From: JAGMXM01 sp964458325
GTDB lineage: Bacteria; Verrucomicrobiota; Verrucomicrobiia; Limisphaerales; UBA1319
DNA: 23,708 nt
Direction of reading: 5' to 3'
NCBI GenBank assembly: GCA_964458325.1
Contig: CAYWIM010000078.1
Span: 1 to 23,708 of the forward strand
Part shown: piece after piece, positions 1-6,384 of the stretch
Layout: each line of letters opens with the position of its first letter
How positions within the stretch are numbered: the stretch's first letter is position 1
The notes under the pieces: model-generated
Database searches by the model: none
Told to the model about the DNA's origin: nothing
The model's input: only the letters and a program-made list of their open reading frames with translations
Program-made: the position numbers and the translations under genes

Positions 1-29
1 ATTGTTCCAACGCCCGCCTCTCCCCGACC

Positions 30-55
30 CTCCCCTCCACTGCCGCGGAGGGGAG
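30..55. terminator. GC-rich hairpin near left edge
   Basis: A 9-bp perfect stem, CTCCCCTCC at 30-38 pairing with GGAGGGGAG at 47-55, encloses an 8-nt loop. No T-tract follows on either strand, so it is not a textbook intrinsic terminator. It could end a gene lying left of the window, or be one of the common CTCCCC/GGGGAG intergenic palindromes. It lies about 120 bp upstream of the first gene. Confidence 0.3.
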
Positions 56-156
56 AAGACAAACTGCGACCGGACGCACCAAGCGCCGAAGAATTTCTTC
101 CTGCACACAGTCAGGGGGTGGCTGCGCGTTTCGGTTTGACGCTGTCCGGCGAAACG

Positions 157-161
157 AGGAG
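157..161 (+). promoter_or_regulatory. Shine-Dalgarno for the DUF4038 gene
   Basis: AGGAG sits 11 nt upstream of the ATG at 173 and supports that start, which is also followed directly by a good signal peptide. Confidence 0.6.
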
Positions 162-172
162 AAACAGATCCC

Positions 173-2029
173 ATGACCATCATCCGTTTCGTGGCGCTGG
201 CTCTCGTGCTGGCCTCGGCCCATGGCGCCCTCGCGGCCGACTCCTCCGCGCATGTCTGGGAGAGAGTCGAGCTGGCCTTCCAGGCGCGGCAGTCGTTCGC
301 CAATCCTTACACCGACGCCACCCTGTGGGTCGATCTCGAAGGGCCGGGATTCCAGCGGCGGTGCTACGGTTTTTGGGACGGAGGCTCGACGTTTCGGGTC
401 CGGATTCTGGCCTCTGCGGCAGGGCGATGGTCCTGGCGCAGCGGATCGAGCCCATCGGATCCGGGGCTGGATGGTTTGACGGGCAGCTTCATCGCCCGGC
501 CCTGGACCGATGCCGAGAAGGCAGCCAACCCGAACCGCCGCGGCATGGTCCGGCCCACCGCCAACGGCCGCGCATTCGAGTATGCGGACGGCACCCCATT
601 CTTTTTGCTCGGAGACACCTGGTGGGCGGTGGGCACGTTCCGATTTCCCTGGTTCGATGACGATCAGCCCCGCCCGCTCGGACCGAAGGCGGGCTTCAAG
701 GACCTCCTCCGCACCCGCCGGGCCCAGGAGTTCAACTGCATCGCGCTGATCGCCGCGTTTCCTCAATGGGCAAACGACGGCCGCCCGGCCAGCCTCGATC
801 TCTCCGACGGGACCGTCCTGCGCGCCGCCTGGCGCCAGGCCGGCACCGCCAGCGCCAAGGACATGACTAACGAGTTCGGGCAGCGCGCGTTTCTGTTCCC
901 GGGGAAAGTGCCGGGTTTCGAGCAGGTGATGCCCGATGTCGAACGGCTCAACCCCGCCTATTTCCAGATGCTCGACAAGAAGATGGATTATCTGAACGCG
1001 CAGGGATTTGTTCCGTTCATCGAGGTGGCCCGGCGCGATATTGGCCAGGCGTGGAAGCGGTTCTATCCATGGCCGGAATCCTACGCGCGCTATATCCAGT
1101 ATGTCTTCAGCCGCTACCAGGCGCACATCGCCCTGTTCAGCCCTATCCACTACGATTCGCCCGGCAAGACGGCAACTGCCGAGGAATGGAATCGGGCGGC
1201 CAACCGGTATCTCGAGCAGTGTGGGCCGCCTCCCTTCGGCACGCTTCTGGGCAACAACGCCAGCCCGTCCTCGCTCCGCAATTGGGGCCATGTGGATCGG
1301 GCGCCGTGGCTGGGTTTTCACCAGATCGGCAACCGGCGCACCCATGACTGCTATCAGCTCCTGACCGAGATTTATCGGACGAATCCGCCGCTCCCGGCCA
1401 TCAATGGCGAGCCGTATTACGATGGCATGGAGGATGCCGAGCCGGGCAGCGAGCGCGCGGCGCTCTATTGCCGTTCGGCGATGTATGGCAGCGTGCTGTC
1501 GGGCGGTTTGGGCGGCCACATCTATGGCGCTGGCGGCTGGCAGGGCGGCCTGTGGAGCGGCGAGGTCGAGCCGACCTCGAAATATCCCATCTGGGACGTC
1601 ATCCAATACGCGTCCGCGGACCAGATGCGCCATCTCAAGGCGTTCATCCTGTCCGAAGGCCGGCGGTACCAGGATCTCGAACCCGCCACCGATCTGGTCG
1701 CTCCGAACCGATCTGGCAAACCCAACGGCCTCACCGGCTGGGCGTTTGCAGCCCGAACGCCCGCGCGCGATCTGTTCCTGCTCTATTTCGAGCAGGAATG
1801 CCCCGCGGCGAGTCTCTCAGGGGCGCTGCCCGGCGCTGGCTATCGCCCCCAATGGTTCGATCCCCGCACGGGCCAGTGGGCTGACGCCGATCCGACCGCG
1901 CTGCGCGCCGATTCGACGGGGCAGATCCGGCTGCCGCCGTTTCCGCGCTCGCCCGCCCAGTCGGACGCGGACTGGGCGCTCAAGCTCGTTGCGACTTCCA
2001 TACCACAATCCCCACGGAGCGAACCATGA
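173..2029 (+). CDS. Exported DUF5060/DUF4038 glycoside-hydrolase-like protein
   Basis: The product (618 aa) has a signal peptide (residues 1-21, probable cleavage after ALA). A DUF5060-like beta-sandwich follows at about 26-107 (VWERVELAF, then FWDGGSTFRVRI and GRWSWR). The rest, from about 130, is a DUF4038-type TIM barrel that opens with FEYADGTPFFLLGDTWW. Family-typical points are NGEPYYDG at 411-418, where E413 is the likely catalytic acid, and GGHIYGAGGW at 447-456. This family is related to apiosidases and other glycosidases and usually acts on plant or microbial polysaccharide outside the cytoplasm. Its substrate cannot be told from sequence. It is the first gene of a two-gene unit: its TGA overlaps the next ATG. 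Family assignment is firm; enzymatic activity is inferred. Confidence 0.85.
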   Translation: MTIIRFVALALVLASAHGALAADSSAHVWERVELAFQARQSFANPYTDATLWVDLEGPGFQRRCYGFWDGGSTFRVRILASAAGRWSWRSGSSPSDPGLDGLTGSFIARPWTDAEKAANPNRRGMVRPTANGRAFEYADGTPFFLLGDTWWAVGTFRFPWFDDDQPRPLGPKAGFKDLLRTRRAQEFNCIALIAAFPQWANDGRPASLDLSDGTVLRAAWRQAGTASAKDMTNEFGQRAFLFPGKVPGFEQVMPDVERLNPAYFQMLDKKMDYLNAQGFVPFIEVARRDIGQAWKRFYPWPESYARYIQYVFSRYQAHIALFSPIHYDSPGKTATAEEWNRAANRYLEQCGPPPFGTLLGNNASPSSLRNWGHVDRAPWLGFHQIGNRRTHDCYQLLTEIYRTNPPLPAINGEPYYDGMEDAEPGSERAALYCRSAMYGSVLSGGLGGHIYGAGGWQGGLWSGEVEPTSKYPIWDVIQYASADQMRHLKAFILSEGRRYQDLEPATDLVAPNRSGKPNGLTGWAFAARTPARDLFLLYFEQECPAASLSGALPGAGYRPQWFDPRTGQWADADPTALRADSTGQIRLPPFPRSPAQSDADWALKLVATSIPQSPRSEP

Positions 2030-3357
2030 GACACGCCCCCGCTGTTTATCTTTTGCTTTCGGCCTCTCTTGTCCTGAACCTCGAGGCCGAGCCGCCTCCC
2101 GACGGATGGGCCCCCGCGTTCCCTCGCGAGGAGATCGCGCCCCATTTCCGCTCGGAACCCCGCGGAGGCCGCGATGGCCAAGGCGTGTTCGTCATCCAAG
2201 CCGACCAGCGCGACGGCCAGGCGGGCTGGTGGACTCGAACCCTGCCCGTGCAAGGCGGGCGATGGTACCGGTTCGAGGCCTTCCGGCGCGCCGTCCGGGT
2301 TGCCGAACCCCGCCGCAGCGTCCTGGCTCGAGTCATCTGGCTGGATGCGCAGGGCAAACCCGCCTTGCGCGACACGCCCGTGGTCACCCGTTACCTGCCG
2401 GGATTCACCCCACGCGCCGAGCCGGAATATCCGGCCGACCGGAGCGCCGACGCCCTTGGATGGACCGAGGTGTCTGACGTCTATCATGCGCCGGCCCAGG
2501 CCGCCCAAGCCGCCATCGAGCTCCACCTCCGCTGGGCGCCGGGCGGACAGGTCGAATGGAGCCAAGTCTCGCTGGCCGAGACCCCCCCGCCGGCCGGCCG
2601 CAAGGTCCGGCTCGCCACCGTCCATTTCCAGCCTCGGCAGGGACGGACGCCTTCCGAAAAACCGCCTCAGTTCGCCCCGTTCATCGAGGAAGCCGCCCGG
2701 CAGAAGGCTGACTTGGTTGTCCTGCCCGAAACCCTGACTTACTACGGCACCGGCAAAACAATGGCCGAGTGCGCCGAGCCCGTGCCGGGGCCGTCGACGG
2801 ATTACTTCGGATCGCTCGCCCGGCAGCACAACCTCTACCTTGTGGCGGGCCTGATCGAGCGCGACGGGCCGCTCATCTACAACGTCGCGGTGCTCATCGG
2901 TCCGGATGGCTTCGTCCAGGGCAAATACCGCAAGGTCTGCCTGCCGCGCAGCGAGATCCAAAGCGGTGTCGAGCCCGGCCGCGAGTATCCCGTGTTTTCC
3001 ACCCGCTTCGGCCGATTGGGAATGATGGTTTGCTATGACGGTTTCTTCCCCGAAGTCGCCCGCCGCCTGGCCATCGAGGGCGCCGAGGTGATTGCCTGGC
3101 CGGTGTGGGGCTGCAATCCGCTCCTCGCCGCGGCGCGCGCCTGCGAGAACCATGTCTACGTCGTCAGCAGCACCTACACGCCGGCCACCCAAAACTGGAT
3201 GATCTCGGGCATCTACGACCACGAGGGCAAGGTCATTGCCCAGGCCAGCGAATGGGGCTCGATCGCCGTCGCGGAGGTCGATCTGGACCAGCGGTTGCAC
3301 TGGGCCAGCCTGGGCGATTTCAAGGCGGAAATCCCCCGCCACCGGCCAGTGGATTGA
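2026..3357 (+). CDS. Secreted carbon-nitrogen hydrolase (nitrilase superfamily) with N-terminal beta-sandwich-like domain
   Basis: The ATG overlaps the upstream stop (ATGA), with GGAG at 2016-2019 six nt before it, so translation is probably coupled. The product (443 aa) has a signal peptide (about 1-21, cleavage near LEA/EP). A region of about 165 residues (25-186) resembles a jelly-roll carbohydrate-binding-like module, ending AIELHLRWAPGGQVEWSQV. The nitrilase domain spans 193-440. All three catalytic residues are visible: E235 in VVLPETL, K303 in KYRKVCLP and C336 in MMVCYDG. The superfamily hydrolyses non-peptide C-N bonds (amides, nitriles, carbamoyl groups) and is mostly cytoplasmic, so an exported member fused to a second domain is less usual. 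The partner suggests an amide-bearing glycan or glycoside substrate, but this is inference. The first repeat element begins 20 bp after the stop. Confidence 0.85.
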   Translation: MRHAPAVYLLLSASLVLNLEAEPPPDGWAPAFPREEIAPHFRSEPRGGRDGQGVFVIQADQRDGQAGWWTRTLPVQGGRWYRFEAFRRAVRVAEPRRSVLARVIWLDAQGKPALRDTPVVTRYLPGFTPRAEPEYPADRSADALGWTEVSDVYHAPAQAAQAAIELHLRWAPGGQVEWSQVSLAETPPPAGRKVRLATVHFQPRQGRTPSEKPPQFAPFIEEAARQKADLVVLPETLTYYGTGKTMAECAEPVPGPSTDYFGSLARQHNLYLVAGLIERDGPLIYNVAVLIGPDGFVQGKYRKVCLPRSEIQSGVEPGREYPVFSTRFGRLGMMVCYDGFFPEVARRLAIEGAEVIAWPVWGCNPLLAAARACENHVYVVSSTYTPATQNWMISGIYDHEGKVIAQASEWGSIAVAEVDLDQRLHWASLGDFKAEIPRHRPVD

Positions 3358-3377
3358 CGCGGAAAGTTACCTTGTAA

Positions 3378-3430
3378 GGTAGGGCGCGCACTCCGCTGCG
3401 CGCCGAGTTGTGAGCGTGCAGCCATCGATG
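3378..3430 (+). repeat. Double-hairpin element, copy 1 (cut by the gap)
   Basis: It starts GGTAGGGCGCGCACTCCG and runs into the N gap. The left stem pairs 3383-3390 (GGCGCGCA) with 3397-3404 (TGCGCGCC) around a CTCCGC loop. The 53 bases are identical to the start of copy 2 (3598-3650). Confidence 0.9.
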
Positions 3431-3530
3431 NNNNNNNNNNNNNNNNNNNNNNNNNNNNNNNNNNNNNNNNNNNNNNNNNNNNNNNNNNNNNNNNNNNNNN
3501 NNNNNNNNNNNNNNNNNNNNNNNNNNNNNN
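3431..3530. other. Assembly gap of 100 Ns inside the tandem array
   Basis: Exactly 100 Ns, a usual placeholder length. Sequence on both sides belongs to the 275-bp repeat unit. Copies 2 and 3 place 155 bp between the two flanking points (after 3650 and before 3806), so the missing sequence is predicted to be 155 bp, or 155 plus a multiple of 275. Confidence 0.95.
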
Positions 3531-3597
3531 CTGCGGCTCCGGATTTTTGCCCGCGGAATGACGCGAAATGACGCGGAAATGTTGATGTCCTCGGAAA

Positions 3598-3677
3598 GGT
3601 AGGGCGCGCACTCCGCTGCGCGCCGAGTTGTGAGCGTGCAGCCATCGATGCGGCGTCCACGGAGTGGCCGCCCTACC
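3598..3677 (+). repeat. Double-hairpin element, copy 2 (complete)
   Basis: An 80-bp element bounded by GGTAGGGCG and CGCCCTACC; the outer 18-mers form a 16/18 inverted repeat. The left hairpin is 3603-3610 with 3617-3624. The right hairpin is GGCG-t-CCAC against GTGG-c-CGCC around a GGA loop. It is followed by TTCGGCTTTCGGCTTGC, which is also found beside copy 4. Confidence 0.9.
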
Positions 3678-3872
3678 ATTCGGCTTTCGGCTTGCACGAG
3701 TCACACCAATCACGCGACGCAACTCTCTTTGCGTGTTTTTGAGTTTTTTGTGGCAATCAAGAGTCGGTTTTTCAACCTGCAGCCGCGAAACCTCGCAAAG
3801 AAGAACTGCGGCTCCGGATTTTTGCCCGCGGAATGACGCGAAATGACGCGGAAATGTTGAAGTCCTCGGGAA

Positions 3873-3951
3873 GGTAGGGCGCGCGCTCCGCCGCGCGCCG
3901 AGTTGTGAGCGTGCAGCCATGAAGCGGCGCCCACGGAGTGGCCGCCCTACC
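3873..3951 (+). repeat. Double-hairpin element, copy 3 (complete)
   Basis: A 79-bp element with the same ends. The left stem is GGCGCGCG (3878-3885) with CGCGCGCC (3892-3899): compared with copies 1 and 2 the loop-closing pair has changed from A-T to G-C, keeping the stem perfect. The right hairpin matches copy 2 apart from the internal mismatch, which is C-C here. Confidence 0.9.
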
Positions 3952-4037
3952 CTGGGAAAAGGATGCGGCTTTCAAGCTGCGGTATTTTCACACCACGAAG
4001 ATCACCAGGATCGATTGATGTGCGCAATCAGGCGGGG

Positions 4038-5432
4038 TCATGGTTCGGGAGCCTCCCCATGGGGCGCCATTTTCACGAGCTTCGGCTCGAATTGCCCAAC
4101 GATTTCAACCAGGTCGCCTTGTGCAGCCATCACCTGATGGATGTCCTTGTAGACCATTGGGGCCTCGTCGAGCCCGGCGGAAATCAGGTGGACCCCGCGC
4201 TCGCGAAGCACGCGGGCGACCTTCTCCCACTCGAATGTCTCGAGCGCCTTGGCGCGGCTCATGACACGTCCCGCGCCGTGCGAGGCTGACTCGAGCGAGG
4301 CCGGATTCCCCTTGCCGCGGACCAGGAATCCCGGGGCCGCCATCGATCCGGGAATGATGCCGAGCATGTCTCGGCCGGCCGGCGTGGCGCCCTTCCGGTG
4401 CACGATCACATCGCGCTCGATCCCGTCGATCGCATGTCGTTCGCGCCAGGCGAAATTATGATGGTTTTCGACGTCGAGGAGGATTTCGAGCCCGAGGCGC
4501 CGGGCGATGTGCCGGTGGATGAGCGCATGGTTCGCGGCCGCATAGCGTCCCATCAGTTCCATGGCGGCCCAATACTCGAGGCCTTCGGGAGAATCGATGT
4601 CAAGCCAGGCCAGGTGCCGGTGCTCCTTGGAAAGCTCCGGATGCCGGGCCATGGCGCGCTGGCTGTAATGGCGGCAGACCTCGGCCCCGACGCCCCGGCT
4701 GCCGCTGTGGCTCAGCAGCGCCGCATACTCGCCCGGATCCAGACCTCGGATTCGCTCCTGCAGCGTGAAGACCCCGAACTCGACAAAGTGATTGCCGCTG
4801 CCGCTGGTTCCCAGCTGCCCCCAGGCGCGGTCCCGATGCGCCCGCGTGACCGGGCTCACGGTCCAATCCTCGTCCATCACCTCGTGCTCGCGCCGATGCT
4901 CGAAGGCGGCGCCGACGCCAAAGCGGGTTTCCTTCTCGATGGCTGCCGTCAGCCGATCCCGCCGCCGCTCGAGGTCGCGCACCGGCAAATCGAGCGCGGT
5001 CATTTTCATCCGGCAGGCGATATCGACGCCGACGGCATACGGCGCCACGGCGCCTTGGGTGGCGAGCACGCCGCCGATCGGCAGCCCATACCCGAGATGC
5101 GCGTCGGGCATGAGCGCGCCCGCCACTGCGATTGGCAGCTGGCATGCGCGGGCCATCTGGTTCACTGCTTCCGGCTCGAGCCCCTCGCCCCACTGGCGCC
5201 AGGCGGCCGGAGCGGCGCGCAACGCGCCCCCGGCCCGCAGCAGCGCCTTGGCAAACTCGCCCCGCAACGGATCGTCCACATGCGCCTCCGGATGCCGCGC
5301 AACGGCCTCGACCTCATCGGCCAGCCTGGATTTGTCGAGCCCTTTCAGGACATAGCGCGCAATGAAATCGATCCCCCGCCGGGTCGCTTCTCCCGGCGGC
5401 ACACCCAGCCGAATCAGGTCATTCGTGTTCAC
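4038..5432 (-). CDS. rtcB: RtcB-family RNA-splicing ligase
   Basis: RtcB joins RNA 2',3'-cyclic phosphate (or 3'-phosphate) ends to 5'-OH ends using GTP and Mn2+, in tRNA splicing or RNA repair. With the GTG start the protein is 464 aa and begins VNTNDLIRLGVPPGEA, like family N-termini. The open frame continues upstream to 5609, but those 59 residues look non-coding and run across the divergent lipoprotein start. Motifs in order: MPDAHLGYGLPIGG (108-121), GVDIAC with metal ligand C140, SGNHFVE (212-218), HSGSRG (242-247), HHNFAW (324-329), HRKGAT (345-350) and SHGAGR (384-389), whose H385 should be the guanylated His. AAGG lies only two nt before the GTG. No archease, rtcA or rtcR is nearby. 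It is transcribed toward the repeat array. The ligase-family call is firm; the RNA target is unknown. Confidence 0.9.
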   Translation of the reverse strand: MNTNDLIRLGVPPGEATRRGIDFIARYVLKGLDKSRLADEVEAVARHPEAHVDDPLRGEFAKALLRAGGALRAAPAAWRQWGEGLEPEAVNQMARACQLPIAVAGALMPDAHLGYGLPIGGVLATQGAVAPYAVGVDIACRMKMTALDLPVRDLERRRDRLTAAIEKETRFGVGAAFEHRREHEVMDEDWTVSPVTRAHRDRAWGQLGTSGSGNHFVEFGVFTLQERIRGLDPGEYAALLSHSGSRGVGAEVCRHYSQRAMARHPELSKEHRHLAWLDIDSPEGLEYWAAMELMGRYAAANHALIHRHIARRLGLEILLDVENHHNFAWRERHAIDGIERDVIVHRKGATPAGRDMLGIIPGSMAAPGFLVRGKGNPASLESASHGAGRVMSRAKALETFEWEKVARVLRERGVHLISAGLDEAPMVYKDIHQVMAAQGDLVEIVGQFEPKLVKMAPHGEAPEP

Positions 5433-5535
5433 AGCCTTGCGCCAACATACTGCTGGAAGCCCGATCGAGCGAGCGCTGCAATCGAAAGAGCGATTGAACA
5501 CATCCGGGCTGACAGCACTCCAATCCTTGGTTCCT

Positions 5536-6282
5536 ATGAAAAATCCATCCGTTGCCCAATGTGCGGCCGGCCTGATGCTGCTGGCGATTCTTGGCGCCGG
5601 CTGCGCCACCCGCTCGATCTCGAGTTCCGGCTACCGGGATCGGATCAACTATGGCGGCGAGCTCAACGAGATGGAAGTCCTTGGCCTGTCGGATCAACTG
5701 TCGGTCGGGGAAACCGAGATCCGGCAGGCAATGGCTCGATCGAGCCAGGTCCGGGTTCCCCCGGCGGCGCCTCTGGCGGTTGTCCAATCCGGCGCCCTGT
5801 TCCCGGATGATCCGATGGTCGCCGCCCTCCAGGCTCATCACCCGGTGATTCCCCTCAGCGGCGTGCCCTCCACTGGCGGTCGAACGGCCGCCAGCCGCCC
5901 CGCGCCACCGGCATCCGGCGAGGTCTCGCTTCACCGTGCCTTTCGCTGGGCGGCGGCAAAAGCAGGCGCGCCCGCAACGGTTGTCTACTGGGGCGTTCTC
6001 GAATCCGGGGTCGAGGATCAGCTCACGAAGACCATTTCCTGGGTGCCGATTGTGGGCCGGCTCGTGCCCGATCAGTCCGAATGGATGCGGATTCGATTGA
6101 AGGCAGTGGTCATTGATACGGCCAGCGGGGAGTGGGTGTTGCTGGCGCCGCCGCCCCTCGAGGCCAAACGCATGGCCGCGCGGATCAACCGTGAGGCGAC
6201 CGATCAGGCCATGGTCAACGACCTCAAAGCGCGCGGGTACAGGGACTTGGCGGGGAGGATCCAAGAGCGCTGCTCGATCTAA
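5536..6282 (+). CDS. Putative lipoprotein of unknown function
   Basis: A 248-aa product. Residues 1-22 form a lipoprotein-type signal ending ILGAGC, so C23 is the likely lipidated residue; Gly at -3 is slightly atypical. The mature part has a Pro/Ala-rich stretch (about 114-131) and then a more conserved-looking C-terminal half with WAAAKAGAPATVVYWG and MRIRLKAVVIDTASGEWVL. The ATG at 5536 is chosen because the hydrophobic signal starts there; the frame is open further upstream but would cross the rtcB start. No clear Shine-Dalgarno is seen. The gene is divergent from rtcB (103 bp between starts) and convergent with the helicase gene. I do not recognise a functional family. Confidence 0.75.
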   Translation: MKNPSVAQCAAGLMLLAILGAGCATRSISSSGYRDRINYGGELNEMEVLGLSDQLSVGETEIRQAMARSSQVRVPPAAPLAVVQSGALFPDDPMVAALQAHHPVIPLSGVPSTGGRTAASRPAPPASGEVSLHRAFRWAAAKAGAPATVVYWGVLESGVEDQLTKTISWVPIVGRLVPDQSEWMRIRLKAVVIDTASGEWVLLAPPPLEAKRMAARINREATDQAMVNDLKARGYRDLAGRIQERCSI

Positions 6283-6384
6283 GAGTCTGTGCAAAAATGA
6301 ATTTCGATTTTGCTGGAGGGGATTCGGCGGGCTGGCAAGGCGCGACGATCGAGCATACCCGCGCGGCGCTCGAGGCGGCTGGCG
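6283..6384. other. Convergent intergenic spacer
   Basis: 102 bp between two converging genes. It opens with GAGTCTGTGCAAAAATG and continues through GGCTGGCAAGGCGCGACGA. This looks like degenerate repeat sequence rather than a gene; no strong terminator hairpin is visible. A short plus-strand open frame from 6297 is mostly antisense to the helicase 3' end and is not accepted. Confidence 0.35.

Larger units (their letters stand above)
3378..3951. repeat. Tandem array, 275-bp period, about three units
   Basis: The intergenic stretch 3358-4037 carries no gene. It holds three copies of a roughly 80-bp double-hairpin element. Equivalent bases lie exactly 275 bp apart in copies 2 and 3 (3601 and 3876; 3531 and 3806). 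Segment 3531-3597 matches 3806-3872 with two mismatches. Each full unit is the element plus a spacer; the spacer 3678-3805 includes a T-rich part (about 3720-3775) unlike the GC-rich surroundings. Copies 1 and 2 are 220 bp apart as written because the intervening gap is set to 100 Ns. The last 86 bp, 3952-4037, precede the end of rtcB and show nothing recognisable. Confidence 0.9.

Noticed and set aside
3213..3920. Minus-strand open frames running through the N gap and repeats
   Set aside because: They contain unknown residues across the gap and translate the same repeat several times (LTTRRAAE, APYL). They are repeat DNA, not genes.
3378..3951. CRISPR array
   Set aside because: The period is 275 bp, the spacers are themselves repeated, and no cas gene is present.
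3378..3951. Complete insertion sequence
   Set aside because: Inverted ends exist but the enclosed sequence is only about 80 bp with no transposase frame.
5433..5609. N-terminal extension of RtcB to the ATG at 5609
   Set aside because: It would overlap the divergent lipoprotein start, and the residues do not resemble the family N-terminus, which matches from the GTG at 5432.
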